The notes beneath the pieces were generated by a model. The model was not told where the DNA came from, did no database searches, and saw nothing but the letters and a program-made list of their open reading frames with translations. The translations under genes and the position numbers were made by a program. Of a stretch of DNA of 53,259 nucleotides, positions 1-10,268 are shown piece by piece. Location: the NCBI GenBank assembly GCA_947259245.1, contig CAMYLP010000004.1:1-53259 (forward strand). The letters run 5' to 3'. Numbering within the stretch: the stretch's first letter is position 1; each line of letters begins with the position of its first letter. The DNA is from an uncultured Patescibacteria group bacterium (GTDB taxonomy: Bacteria > Patescibacteriota > Minisyncoccia > Phycocordibacterales > UBA12088).

Positions 1-1
1 C

Positions 2-229
2 CAACTCTCCGTATAAATTTAATTGTGCCTCGATATTACCACAAACCGCTACAGACCCTCGTCCTGTGCAGTTCGTAGCATGGCTACGAACGCTTTCGAT
101 CCACAGAGCACAACTCTCCGTATAAATTTAATTGTGCCTCGATATTACCACAAACCGCTACAGACCCTCGTCCTGTGCAGTTCGTAGCATGGCTACGAAC
201 GCGTTCGATCCACAGAGCACAACTCTCCG
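2..229. repeat. 109-bp tandem duplication (about 2.1 copies), each unit with a TTCGTAGC-ATG-GCTACGAA hairpin
   Basis: CAACTCTCCGTATAAATTT... starts at 2 and 111, and CAACTCTCCG again at 220; one visible mismatch (GCTTTCG/GCGTTCG); hairpins at 72-90 and 181-199. Confidence 0.93.
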
Positions 230-302
230 CTCTAGCGTCTCTGCACGGTACCACTTTCAACAACTGCCTCATCCTAGCATATTTCATTTATATGCTCATC
301 CC

Positions 303-956
303 TTAATGTGCGGCAGCGATACACAGCACATCACGTGCGCCAGCGGTGAGCAAAGCCTCCCGCGCGGATGTAAGTGTCGCGCCTGTTGTCATTACGTCGT
401 CCACAAGAAGTATGTACTGTTCGGCCACAAACGCCTCATCCGCATGAAACGCCCCCAGCATACTTCTGAGGCGGTTTTTTCTGTCGGGTTGCTGTGCTTG
501 CGATGGCGTGTTCTTTGTCCGAACGAGAAGTTTGCCCTGGTCTGCATAGTTGAGTTCTAGTTCGTCCGCGAGTGCTAGCGCTATACGTGCTGATTGATTG
601 AAACCTCTTTCACGCAGGCGAGATGTATGCAGGGGTACAGGCACGACGAGTGGTTGAAGATACTCACCAAACGCCTGTCGTTCAGACAGCTCATCAGCTA
701 CAGTTGGTGCTATAGCTGCGCCAAGCAGCCACGCTGCACGTGCGTGGCCATGGTATTTGCTCGCGTGCACGGCCTCACGAACGAGCGTCGACCGATAGGA
801 CAATGGGGCAATGCAAGGGTAAGAATGCTCTGCGACAACACCATCTGTGCACTGACCAAGCGCTTGAACGGGTAGGCGATCAAACTGCGCTACCGAAGGT
901 GAGCGCGGAAACAAAGCGTCCAAGAGCCATCCCAATCTTGTATACAGGTGTTTCAT
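303..956 (-). CDS. comF: ComF family phosphoribosyltransferase
   Basis: VPVPLHTSRLRERGFNQS and PRPP-binding motif ILLVDDVMTTGATL. Confidence 0.85.
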   Translation of the reverse strand: MKHLYTRLGWLLDALFPRSPSVAQFDRLPVQALGQCTDGVVAEHSYPCIAPLSYRSTLVREAVHASKYHGHARAAWLLGAAIAPTVADELSERQAFGEYLQPLVVPVPLHTSRLRERGFNQSARIALALADELELNYADQGKLLVRTKNTPSQAQQPDRKNRLRSMLGAFHADEAFVAEQYILLVDDVMTTGATLTSAREALLTAGARDVLCIAAAH

Positions 957-1014
957 GCATGTAGTCTATCCCGTGAGGGGCGCTATACGCTATACTACAT
1001 ACACATTATCTCAT

Positions 1015-2172
1015 ATGGACCTGTCCTTTCTTAACCAGGCGAAGAATTTCCTTGAGTACAAGCTGGCGACGCAGCACGAGTCCAGCGTTGTTGGTGTTGA
1101 TATTGGAAGTTCGTCCATCAAGGTGGTACAGATAAAGAACGACAAGGGAGTCGCAGTCTTGGATACGTATGGTGAGATCGCCCTCGGTCCGTATAGCGAA
1201 AGTGCGGTGGGTCAAGCCACGAACCTTACGGCAGAAAAGCTTGCTGAAGCACTCACAACACTTATGGAGGAGGCAAAGGTCACCAGCCATCTTTGTGGTG
1301 TTTCAATACCATTCTCTGCCAGCCTGGTAAAACTTATTGAGGTGCCCGCTGTGGATCAAGATAAATTAAAGACCGTTGTTCCCATTGAAGCGCGAAAGTA
1401 TATTCCGGTCCCTATGAACGAAGTACAACTCGACTACTTCATAGTACCCGAGACGGAACAAAAACTCTTCATGGGTGCACGAAGTCCCGAGGAAGCGGAG
1501 TCGACCCAGCTTGAGAGCCGCATGGCGCTCGTAGTGGCGATGCACAATGAAACGCTTCGCAAGTACGCACGAACTCTGGAGCTGGCAAAGATGCGCCCGG
1601 GTTTCTATGAGTTAGAGGTATTTTCCAACATTCGCGCCACCGTATCACGCAGTCTCGCACCCGTCGCAATTATCGACCTGGGCGCTGCAACAAGCAAGCT
1701 GTATTTGGTTGAGCTCGGTATCATTTTAGCTTCGCACGTCGTGCCGTCCGGTTCGCAGGACATCACCCGGTCGCTCGCGAGCTCTTCGCACATGAGCATC
1801 GCCAAGGCGGAAGAGATAAAACGGCAAGCGGGAATACTCTCCGGGAGTCAGAATGACGACGCCACCCGCGTATCGCACGCGGCTACGCTAACCATGGAGC
1901 AGATATTTGTCGAAGCACGGCGCGTGCTCATGGGTTTTCAGAAAAAGTACAACAAGGTTATTACAAAGGTCATACTCACCGGTGGCGGGGCGACCCTAAA
2001 GGGCCTGCCGGAGTTTGCTCGACAGCAGCTTGAACTCGAGATAGAGATAGCGAATCCATTTTCACTGGTACAGGCACCCGCATTTATGGAGGAGACGCTG
2101 CGTCAGGCGGGACCAGAGTTTTGTACGGCGATTGGTCTCGCATTACGGCAGCTAGGTGAAAACGAAGCATAA
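1015..2172 (+). CDS. pilM: Type IV pilus assembly ATPase-like protein PilM
   Basis: VGVDIGSSSIKVVQ, AIIDLGAATSKLYLVE, ILTGGGATLKGLPEF; first gene of a pilM-N-O-B cluster. Confidence 0.9.
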   Translation: MDLSFLNQAKNFLEYKLATQHESSVVGVDIGSSSIKVVQIKNDKGVAVLDTYGEIALGPYSESAVGQATNLTAEKLAEALTTLMEEAKVTSHLCGVSIPFSASLVKLIEVPAVDQDKLKTVVPIEARKYIPVPMNEVQLDYFIVPETEQKLFMGARSPEEAESTQLESRMALVVAMHNETLRKYARTLELAKMRPGFYELEVFSNIRATVSRSLAPVAIIDLGAATSKLYLVELGIILASHVVPSGSQDITRSLASSSHMSIAKAEEIKRQAGILSGSQNDDATRVSHAATLTMEQIFVEARRVLMGFQKKYNKVITKVILTGGGATLKGLPEFARQQLELEIEIANPFSLVQAPAFMEETLRQAGPEFCTAIGLALRQLGENEA

Positions 2173-2250
2173 ACGTGGATAACCAACCACGTGCAGAGTC
2201 AGTAGTGCATGTATAATAGTAGGTGACTCATGTTATGAGCTCCAGGTACC

Positions 2251-3003
2251 ATGGAACAACAGTTCAATACATCGTTCATTCCAAAAAAGTCCTTACAAGA
2301 ACAACAACTTGGGGGCGATCCGCGTAGCTATGTACGCCGCCGCTCTGTCATGGGGCCGGGGTACTATCTGAGCTTGCTTATTCTAATCGCCACAATACTA
2401 GGCGCGGTAGCGGTCTTTATGCTCACGCGCATCACTATTGGCGTGATCGATGAGCAGAGGGTGCAGCTTGAGGAACGTGCGTCACAATTTCAAGATGAAT
2501 TGGTCGCGGAGTTCATACGAACGGACGCCCGGCTTAAGAGTGCCTCGACATTGTTGGAGAACCACTTCAGCGTGAGCGAAATGTTTGACCTTCTGGAGCA
2601 AGTAACGCTGAAAAACGTAGTCCTTGATGAGTTGGCGTATAGAGTTGCGTACCCGCAGGGGACAATCGAAATGGCGCTCGTGGGAAGAACAGACACCTTT
2701 GAATCAATCGCACTTCAACTGGATGAGTATCGTCTCAACGAGTTTCTATTCTCCCCTGAAGTGAACCAGGTCGAAAGAAAGGAGTCCGAGGGTACTTCAT
2801 TTTCGATGGTGGTGGGTGTAGAACCGCGGCTTGTTTCGTACGTGGAGTCGCTCTCTGATGGTAGAAAAAGTGCAAACGATGACGTACCACCATTACTCAC
2901 GCTGCCCGACGCTGAAGCCCAAGGCAGTGTAGAACAAGTATCGACGGAAGAAGCACCCGGCCAGCAAGACGGCTCTATCGTTGGCGTCCCTGACGTTGAA
3001 TAG
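2251..3003 (+). CDS. pilN: PilN-like pilus assembly protein
   Basis: Single N-terminal TM segment then coiled region; position between pilM and pilO. Confidence 0.65.
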   Translation: MEQQFNTSFIPKKSLQEQQLGGDPRSYVRRRSVMGPGYYLSLLILIATILGAVAVFMLTRITIGVIDEQRVQLEERASQFQDELVAEFIRTDARLKSASTLLENHFSVSEMFDLLEQVTLKNVVLDELAYRVAYPQGTIEMALVGRTDTFESIALQLDEYRLNEFLFSPEVNQVERKESEGTSFSMVVGVEPRLVSYVESLSDGRKSANDDVPPLLTLPDAEAQGSVEQVSTEEAPGQQDGSIVGVPDVE

Positions 3004-3057
3004 TGCCGTGTCTATACGCATTATCATGAGATCCTTTTAAAAAACGACACACCGATT

Positions 3058-3618
3058 ATGTCCAAAGTGCTCACACCAATACTGTTCATCATCGCGGCAA
3101 TCGGATTGTATTTTAGCTACATTAGTGGCGCGCTCGATACGCTAAACTCAGCTCAAAAGCTGAGTGAACAGCTCGGTGTCGCGATCGAACAATACGACCG
3201 TCTGTTTGAGCGACGAGACGAACTGAGGGAACGATACATGAGCGTATCCTTAAAGGACGAAGCGAGTTTGATGCAGTTAGTGCCGGACGATATCGATCCG
3301 GTCCGCATCATAATCGACATTGACCAAATGGCCAACGAAGCGGGTGTTCTTGTAAACACGTTTCGGCTTCCTGTTGAGAAACGTAATGTCGGCACAGACA
3401 GTAATCAATCGGGTGGTAACATTTTGGGTACGGCTTTCATGCAGGTCATGGTTGAGGGCGACTACGCCACCTTCAAGGAGTTTTTGAAATTGCTCGAGAA
3501 CTCACGCACTATGTTTGATGTTGTGGGACTCGATATCCAAAAGAAAGATTTGATACTCGGTAGTGAAGCAGTACAGCAGTACACGGTCGCCCTGCACGTC
3601 TATTGGCTAAAGAAGTGA
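3058..3618 (+). CDS. pilO: PilO-like pilus assembly protein
   Basis: N-terminal TM, coiled coil, ferredoxin-like C-terminus (GDYATFKEFLKLLENSRTMFDV); synteny. Confidence 0.7.
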   Translation: MSKVLTPILFIIAAIGLYFSYISGALDTLNSAQKLSEQLGVAIEQYDRLFERRDELRERYMSVSLKDEASLMQLVPDDIDPVRIIIDIDQMANEAGVLVNTFRLPVEKRNVGTDSNQSGGNILGTAFMQVMVEGDYATFKEFLKLLENSRTMFDVVGLDIQKKDLILGSEAVQQYTVALHVYWLKK

Positions 3619-3626
3619 TCAGTCAT

Positions 3627-3923
3627 ATGCAAAATATTCTCAAACATGTCATCGTCCTGCTGATCGTCGTCCTAATATTGGGAGGTATATTCTACATCAT
3701 GAACTACACCTCACTATTAAGTGCATCACGATTGCACGTGGAGACGGTCGAAATGGAAACGGCAGAGCTTCAACAGGGACCTATCCGTAATCTGGAGCTA
3801 TTGAATGCTATACGTTTTGATACTGGGTATATCGATCACCCGGTCTATGACTCACTGCATGACATGCGTGTTCCGCTTCGGAAACCAGAACTGTCACGAG
3901 AAGATCCGTTTGCAGAACTGTAG
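3627..3923 (+). CDS. Small single-TM protein in pil operon
   Basis: MQNILKHVIVLLIVVLILGGIFYIMNY; between pilO and pilB. Confidence 0.6.
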   Translation: MQNILKHVIVLLIVVLILGGIFYIMNYTSLLSASRLHVETVEMETAELQQGPIRNLELLNAIRFDTGYIDHPVYDSLHDMRVPLRKPELSREDPFAEL

Positions 3924-3971
3924 CGACAAAGTGATGGAGCCAGCGTACACATGTAGCTACACACTGCAGCT

Positions 3972-5858
3972 ATGAAACTAACCCAACTACTACTAGACAG
4001 AAACATTCTCGACGATAAAGACGTTGCAGAAGTAGAAGCAGAAGTCGGATCAACAGGTAAAAGTGAGGAAGAGGTACTGCTTGCCCGCGGAATCGAGAAG
4101 GACACACTACTGCAAGTAAAGGGAGAGCAGTGGAACATACCTGTCCGAACCATAGATGAGGGGGATATTGCATATGAAAACCTCCAGTACATCCCTGAGG
4201 AGTCCGCCAAACACTATCAAGTCGTACCACTAGCATTTAAAGACAACGTGCTCGAGGTTGGCATCGTGGACCCCGACAACATTGACGCACTCGACGCGCT
4301 CAACTTCATCTCCACGAAACAAGGTGTACCGTTCAAAGTGTACCTTATCTCAGAGGCGGACTACCGCATGGTACTGAACACGTATTCGGGTGTGTCGAGT
4401 GAGGTTGGAAGGGCGCTCAAAGAAATAACAGCAGAGGAAGCTCGTGCGGAAACATCCGTCGCAAGGAAAGGACTGATGAGATCCGTAGAACCCGCAAACC
4501 TTGACGACCTTGAGGAGCAAGTGCAAAGCGCTGGTAAAAAGGGAGACCATGTTGATGTGCGTGAGGATGCCCCGGTCACCAAAATTGTAGCAACGATACT
4601 GCGCAGCGCCATTGGCGAGCGCGCGTCAGACATACACGTCGAACCACAGTACGAGCGTGTGCGTGTCAGGTACCGGATAGATGGGGTACTGCAACAGTCG
4701 CTAGTACTCCCCAGTAAAGTGCAACAGGCGGTCATCGCACGAATAAAAATTCTTGCGAGCATCAAGCTTGATGAAAAACGTAAACCACAGGACGGGAGAT
4801 TTTCCGCGACCATAAACGGGCGACGGGTTGATTTTCGTGTTTCCACCATGCCAACGTACTACGGTGAAAAGGCGGTGCTTCGTATTCTCGACAGCGAACG
4901 CTCCAACATAACGCTCGAGGATCTCGGCATGGATCACGCACAGCTTATGACTGTACGGAGGGCGGTCAAAGCGCCTTATGGCATGATACTCATTACAGGT
5001 CCAACTGGTTCTGGTAAGTCAACGAGTCTCTATGCGATGTTGAATGAAGTGGACAGGGAAGGACACAACGTACTCTCGCTCGAGGATCCGGTCGAATACA
5101 ACATTGAAGGTGTAAGCCAGTCGCAGATGCGTCCGGAGATTGGGTATACATTTGCTGCTGGTATCCGCAGCGTGCTCCGCCAGGATCCGGACATCATCAT
5201 GGTAGGTGAGATACGCGACAAGGAAACAGCACAGCTCGCGGTGCAGGCGGCACTTACCGGGCACCTGGTGCTCTCTACTCTCCACACGAACAATGCCGCT
5301 GGGGCTGTACCTCGGTTGGTGGACATGGGGGTCGACCCATACCTTCTGGCCCCAACACTCGTGTTACTTGTAGCGCAACGCCTGGCTCGGCGCCTCTGTC
5401 CCGACACGGGGAGGCCGATCAAGATAGAGGGTCCCATAAAGAAGTTGATAGATGATGAGTTCGCAGATCTTCCCAGACACTATCGAGAGCAATTGCCACA
5501 GACAAACGAGATGCTCAGCCTGGAAGCAACCGCCACTTGTCCGACAGGTACACGAGGACGCGTCGGCGTATACGAAATGATCGAGATTGATGATGACATA
5601 CGTCAGGCCGTGTTGCATAGTGCCGACGAGTCCATCGTGCACGAGATCGCACGGAAGAAGGGAATGCTGACACTGAAAGAGGATGCCATCAAAAAGGCGA
5701 TGGAGAAGGTCATACCGTACGAGGAGATTGCCACGATAGGCGGAGCACTGACCCTTAGCGATGAAGAGGAGTCAACAGAGATGGATGTAGTCTCGAGCAG
5801 CTCCACCGACGAAGATGAGAATGCAAACGTTGTCAGCAATGAGCCAGACCTAGTATAA
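3972..5858 (+). CDS. pilB: Type IV pilus assembly ATPase PilB (GspE family)
   Basis: Walker A GPTGSGKSTSLYAML, SDIHVEPQ, GEIRDKETAQLAVQAALTGHLVLSTLHTNNA. Confidence 0.95.
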   Translation: MKLTQLLLDRNILDDKDVAEVEAEVGSTGKSEEEVLLARGIEKDTLLQVKGEQWNIPVRTIDEGDIAYENLQYIPEESAKHYQVVPLAFKDNVLEVGIVDPDNIDALDALNFISTKQGVPFKVYLISEADYRMVLNTYSGVSSEVGRALKEITAEEARAETSVARKGLMRSVEPANLDDLEEQVQSAGKKGDHVDVREDAPVTKIVATILRSAIGERASDIHVEPQYERVRVRYRIDGVLQQSLVLPSKVQQAVIARIKILASIKLDEKRKPQDGRFSATINGRRVDFRVSTMPTYYGEKAVLRILDSERSNITLEDLGMDHAQLMTVRRAVKAPYGMILITGPTGSGKSTSLYAMLNEVDREGHNVLSLEDPVEYNIEGVSQSQMRPEIGYTFAAGIRSVLRQDPDIIMVGEIRDKETAQLAVQAALTGHLVLSTLHTNNAAGAVPRLVDMGVDPYLLAPTLVLLVAQRLARRLCPDTGRPIKIEGPIKKLIDDEFADLPRHYREQLPQTNEMLSLEATATCPTGTRGRVGVYEMIEIDDDIRQAVLHSADESIVHEIARKKGMLTLKEDAIKKAMEKVIPYEEIATIGGALTLSDEEESTEMDVVSSSSTDEDENANVVSNEPDLV

Positions 5859-5883
5859 TGGAGCGATAGCAAACACAATAATC

Positions 5884-6288
5884 ATGTCCGAAGAAAATCC
5901 ACAAAAGATATGCATTGTCGATGACGACCCCTTTTTACTTGACATGTACAACCTTAAGTTTCAGCAGGCAGGGTACGAGGTTATGTGTTACACAGATAGT
6001 AGCGAGGCACTCCAAGCACTGAGGGGTGACACACACTTCACGGCTGTGCTCTTGGACCTTGTGATGCCTAAAACCGATGGTTTCGAGGTACTAAAGACAA
6101 TACGTGAGGAAAATCTGTGCAACGCCGGCACCGTGGTCTGCATACTGACCAATCAAGGTCAGGACAAAGACATTGAACGGGCAGAGTCGTACGGCATAGA
6201 TGGTTATCTCATTAAAGCCAATACGCTGCCCTCAGAAGTACTTGAGTACGTACAGAAGTTGATAGAAGAAAAAACAAACGGCCAGTAA
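5884..6288 (+). CDS. Response regulator receiver-domain protein
   Basis: CIVDDDPFLLDMYNLKFQQAGY, LLDLVMPKTDGFEVL, K in GYLIKAN. Confidence 0.9.
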   Translation: MSEENPQKICIVDDDPFLLDMYNLKFQQAGYEVMCYTDSSEALQALRGDTHFTAVLLDLVMPKTDGFEVLKTIREENLCNAGTVVCILTNQGQDKDIERAESYGIDGYLIKANTLPSEVLEYVQKLIEEKTNGQ

Positions 6289-6312
6289 CACATTTCTAAT
6301 CTTGTTCTTTTT

Positions 6313-7398
6313 ATGGCGACAAGCGCAAATACACAGCAACATCAGAAGGTACTCAACGAACTTGCCCACGTCGTGGTAGAAGAGGGTGCTTCAGACTTGC
6401 ACCTGAACGCGTTCTATAAGCCCATGATACGGGTCTCGGGCTCACTTTTGCCGTTGACCAATGTGCCGGAGCTCACACACCAGGATACCGCATCTCTCTT
6501 GGCACTCATGCTAACGCGTGCACAACGTCAGCGTTTTGACGATACGTGGGAGATAGACTTCTCATACTATAACGACCAGAACAAGGTGCGCTTCCGTGGC
6601 AACGCGTGTATTCAGCGTGGCGCCATTTCTATCGCGCTTCGTGTCATACCATCGAAAATAAGTACACTGGAGGAGCTCAACCTCCCCGGGCAGCTGTTGG
6701 ATTTTACGAAGAAGCGTCAGGGATTCTTCCTCGTGGTCGGTCCGGTGGGTCAAGGCAAATCCACCACGCTTGCGTCCCTTGTTGAGCACATAAACCAAAC
6801 ACGGCCCGCACACATCATTACCATTGAGGATCCGATAGAGTACATTTATACGCCGAAGCAGTGTCTCATTGACCAGCGTGAAGTGCGCCTCGATACTGAA
6901 TCGTTCGAGGCAGGTCTCTACAGCGCCTTCCGCCAGGACATGGACGTGATACTCGTAGGTGAGATGCGCGGGCACGAGGCTATTGGCGCGGCAGTCTCTG
7001 CTGCGGAGACGGGCCACCTTGTTTTTTCCACCCTGCATACGAACAATGCCGCGCAAACGATAGACCGAATCGTCGACTCGTTCCCAAGCTTTCAGCAGGA
7101 CCAAATACGTGTGCAGCTTGCAGCAAGCTTGAGCGGTATTTTTTCGCAACGGCTTGTGCCTCGCATAGCAGGTGGGCTCACACCGACGTACGAGCTCCTC
7201 ATTAACACACGAGCCGTGTCGAACATGATTCGTGAGCGACGGACGCACGAAATAGACACCATGATAGAGACCGGAAGCGAGGAAGGCATGATCAGTATGA
7301 ACGGTTCACTCGTTGCACTCATTCGTAAGGGAGAGATCACCGTGGAGACAGCGATGCAGGTGTCCCTCGACCCGAAGGGTCTCGAACGGCTGCTATAA
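6313..7398 (+). CDS. pilT: Twitching motility ATPase PilT
   Basis: GASDLHLN, GPVGQGKSTTLASLVEHIN, VGEMRGHEAIGAAVSAAETGHLVFSTLHTNNA. Confidence 0.93.
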   Translation: MATSANTQQHQKVLNELAHVVVEEGASDLHLNAFYKPMIRVSGSLLPLTNVPELTHQDTASLLALMLTRAQRQRFDDTWEIDFSYYNDQNKVRFRGNACIQRGAISIALRVIPSKISTLEELNLPGQLLDFTKKRQGFFLVVGPVGQGKSTTLASLVEHINQTRPAHIITIEDPIEYIYTPKQCLIDQREVRLDTESFEAGLYSAFRQDMDVILVGEMRGHEAIGAAVSAAETGHLVFSTLHTNNAAQTIDRIVDSFPSFQQDQIRVQLAASLSGIFSQRLVPRIAGGLTPTYELLINTRAVSNMIRERRTHEIDTMIETGSEEGMISMNGSLVALIRKGEITVETAMQVSLDPKGLERLL

Positions 7399-7405
7399 GA
7401 TCACC

Positions 7406-8614
7406 ATGTTATTTAGATACAAAGCGATTGACAAAGAGGGGACCGAACAGGACGGCACCATAGACACCATCAATGAGGATGCTGCCATTACTGCACTGCA
7501 ACGGAATGGTCTCGTCATTACCAGTATTGAACCGGCCAACAAAACATCGTTCTTTAGCGGCGACATGGTGCTGTTTGAACACGTATCCAACAAGGAGATC
7601 GTCATTCTCTCCCGCCAGATAGCAACGCTCTTCGAGGCACAGGTGAGCGCCCTGCGCGTCTTCCGTTTGCTCGGCGCTGAGTCTGAAAATCCCATCATAA
7701 ACAGGGTACTCAATGAGGTGGCGGAAGACATTCAGGGTGGATCATCCATCAGTAAAGCGCTATCGAAGCATCCACAGCTCTTCAGCTCGTTCTACTGCAA
7801 CATGGTGCTAGCGGGTGAGGAGTCAGGACGTCTGGAGTACACTTTTAACCACCTCGCAGACTATATTGACCGCACGTACGCTGTTACCAGCAAGGCACGG
7901 CACGCGCTCGTATATCCAGCGTTCATCATCGCGACGTTCATCATCGTCATGGTGCTCATGCTCACGCTGGTGATACCCCAACTGACCGGCATGATCGAAG
8001 AGTCGGGAGTGGCGATACCAGTCTATACCCGCATTGTGATGTGGATCAGCGACGCGTTTCGTGACTTCGGTCTCGTAATCTTTCTTGCACTTGCGGCACT
8101 GTCAGTTTTGGCGTGGCGATATTCCAAGACTGACAGCGGCAGGGCATACTTCGACCGGCTCAAGCTCGATATACCCGCCATCGGCAATCTTTACAGGAAA
8201 CTCTACCTTTCAAGAATTTCCGACAACCTTAGCACTATGCTAGGGAGCGGTATAGCTATGATACAGGCGATAGAGATCACGAGCGCAGTGGTCGAAAATG
8301 TACACTTTGAACGTGCGCTGCTGAAGTCGCGTGACGATATCAAGAACGGTTCTTCCATAAGCAAGGCCTTCAGTGCCTACGACCAAATACCAACCATCAT
8401 GGTTCAAATGATACGAGTGGGTGAGGAAACGGGAGAACTTGGAAATATTCTCGAAACCCTAGCAAAATTCTACAGCCGGGAGGTAGAAAACGCAGTGGAC
8501 ACCGTTGTGGGCTTGATAGAACCGATAATGATCATATTGCTAGCCGTGGGAGTTGGCACGCTCGTCGCCTCCGTACTCATCCCGATCTACAGTGTTACAA
8601 TGAGCATTCAATAG
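7406..8614 (+). CDS. pilC: Type IV pilus inner-membrane platform protein PilC (GspF family)
   Basis: MLFRYKAIDKEGTEQDGTI; duplicated GspF domain (GEESGRLEYT / GEETGELGNILE). Confidence 0.93.
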   Translation: MLFRYKAIDKEGTEQDGTIDTINEDAAITALQRNGLVITSIEPANKTSFFSGDMVLFEHVSNKEIVILSRQIATLFEAQVSALRVFRLLGAESENPIINRVLNEVAEDIQGGSSISKALSKHPQLFSSFYCNMVLAGEESGRLEYTFNHLADYIDRTYAVTSKARHALVYPAFIIATFIIVMVLMLTLVIPQLTGMIEESGVAIPVYTRIVMWISDAFRDFGLVIFLALAALSVLAWRYSKTDSGRAYFDRLKLDIPAIGNLYRKLYLSRISDNLSTMLGSGIAMIQAIEITSAVVENVHFERALLKSRDDIKNGSSISKAFSAYDQIPTIMVQMIRVGEETGELGNILETLAKFYSREVENAVDTVVGLIEPIMIILLAVGVGTLVASVLIPIYSVTMSIQ

Positions 8615-8717
8615 CGAAACCGTAAGGACTGGTTTTCCACAGAATCTAGACAAAATTACTCCCATGTTGTCAGGTGTGTCTGTATACTACGTATATAGCA
8701 AGCGCATTCGTGCTTGT

Positions 8718-8733
8718 GTACTTTCGAAAGTAC
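8718..8733. promoter_or_regulatory. 16-bp perfect palindrome GTACTTTCGAAAGTAC in the leader of the first pilin
   Basis: Direct reading; lies between a TATACT box (8683-8688) and the pilin ATG (8768). Confidence 0.6.
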
Positions 8734-8767
8734 CATTTATAAGCCCCTTATTTATTAACACATAGAT

Positions 8768-9196
8768 ATGTATAAGAAATTAACGCGAGGTTTTACACTC
8801 ATCGAGCTTCTCGTTGTGATAGCCATCATCGGCATCTTGGCAACGGTTGTCCTCTCCTCGCTCTCGGGCGCTCGTGAACGTGCTCAGTTGTCGAACTTCA
8901 AATCTGAGGCAACGTCAGCACAAGCACAGATGATTCTTGACTGTGACGAGACCGCGTTTGCGGATGCCGCCGCATTTCAGGCGCACATACGCAACGCAGC
9001 CAATTTCCCAGTTGGTTCACAAGCAAACTGGGCAGGTGCTAGTGTAACCGCAGCTCCAAGCTGTGGTACAGCAGGTACAGGTGCATTCAGTGCCACGGTT
9101 GATACAATAACGACCAATATTTGTGACGATACAGGCGATGGTATGACCACACCTGCGGCGACAATTGCAAATACGGGTGTTACGTTCGACTGCTAA
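8768..9196 (+). CDS. Type IV prepilin (major pilin candidate)
   Basis: [26 protein letters not shown] prepilin signal. Confidence 0.92.
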   Translation: MYKKLTRGFTLIELLVVIAIIGILATVVLSSLSGARERAQLSNFKSEATSAQAQMILDCDETAFADAAAFQAHIRNAANFPVGSQANWAGASVTAAPSCGTAGTGAFSATVDTITTNICDDTGDGMTTPAATIANTGVTFDC

Positions 9197-9212
9197 TTAG
9201 GTCACCGATTGA

Positions 9213-9250
9213 ACTATACAAAAACGCCCACTGGGGCGTTTTTGTATAGT
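9213..9250. terminator. Rho-independent (bidirectional) terminator
   Basis: ACTATACAAAAACGCCC-ACTG-GGGCGTTTTTGTATAGT, 17-bp perfect stem. Confidence 0.93.
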
Positions 9251-9328
9251 GTACCGTGCACCAACATGAGCACAATTACCTGAAAGTGGCCGCACACAAA
9301 GCCTTCAGGAATGGTATGATATAACGGT

Positions 9329-9721
9329 ATGTCAAGCGCGGAAAGACACCGGGCATTTACCCTTATTGAAGTGCTTATCGTGATGGCGATTATTGGCATA
9401 CTTGCCACGGTAGTAGTAACAGAATTGATGGGGGGTCGTACCAGCGCTCAGCAAGCAAAGACGATGGCAAGTTTACGTTCCGCACAGACCATTGCAATGT
9501 TTTGTCGTGACGATGGTTATGATCTCAGTGTACCCAGCATCACTAACGTCATATGTACTGGTCAAGAGAACTGGCCAGCCCCTGTTGGCGATACGTGGCT
9601 TTACGGTACCGTCGCGACCTGTGGTTTTGACGGAGATGTCAGCGATGGAGATTTTTACTTCTGTGCGACAAACGGTACCGTGGTAATTAATTGCACCGAG
9701 GATGGTTGCTTAAGCGGGTAA
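9329..9721 (+). CDS. Type IV prepilin
   Basis: [23 protein letters not shown]. Confidence 0.9.
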   Translation: MSSAERHRAFTLIEVLIVMAIIGILATVVVTELMGGRTSAQQAKTMASLRSAQTIAMFCRDDGYDLSVPSITNVICTGQENWPAPVGDTWLYGTVATCGFDGDVSDGDFYFCATNGTVVINCTEDGCLSG

Positions 9722-9729
9722 AAAGGCAC

Positions 9730-10206
9730 ATGAGAAAAGATCATAATGCTAGTAGGGCACCAGGCGGGTTTTCTCTTGTCGAACTAATGCTTGTTGTAGC
9801 GATTGTGGTAGCTCTTACGGTTGTGACGATATCGTGGCTCATGCAGGCACGTGAGACTGGGAGAGACGCAGCACGAACTGCAGATGTCAAAAAGGTATCT
9901 TTGGCGCTCGATATGTACTATGAACAGTGTCGGCAACACCCAGCCACCCTCTCAACCACGGCCGCAAACGGATGTCCAAGCGGCACTACATTTGCTGACT
10001 TTTTACCTGACATCCCGACAGACCCGCTTGGCAGCGTGTACGCATACGACACGAACGGTGCAGGCAACAACCACGACGCATACGTTGTTCGCGCAACGCT
10101 TGAGGCAAACAACAGCGAGCTTGCGACCGACCTTGATGGTGCGACACACCAGGGTGTATCGATGGACTGTGATGATGCGAGCTTGTACTACTGTCTAGGT
10201 AGCTAA
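9730..10206 (+). CDS. Type IV prepilin-like protein
   Basis: GGFSLVELMLVVAIVVALTVVTI. Confidence 0.88.
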   Translation: MRKDHNASRAPGGFSLVELMLVVAIVVALTVVTISWLMQARETGRDAARTADVKKVSLALDMYYEQCRQHPATLSTTAANGCPSGTTFADFLPDIPTDPLGSVYAYDTNGAGNNHDAYVVRATLEANNSELATDLDGATHQGVSMDCDDASLYYCLGS

Positions 10207-10268
10207 CAGCTATCCACTCTGTTAGTTCAAGAGCGTAGGTACGAATGCTATACTGAAGAGACAGTAGT

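Noticed and set aside
2-229. Possible CRISPR array at the window start
   Set aside because: Whole 109-bp units are duplicated with no alternating unique spacers and no cas genes nearby.
3972-5858. Two PilB-like ATPases (3972 and 39324) as a recent duplication
   Set aside because: Their sequences are clearly divergent outside Walker/SDIH motifs, so they are separate paralogues and not a notable duplication.
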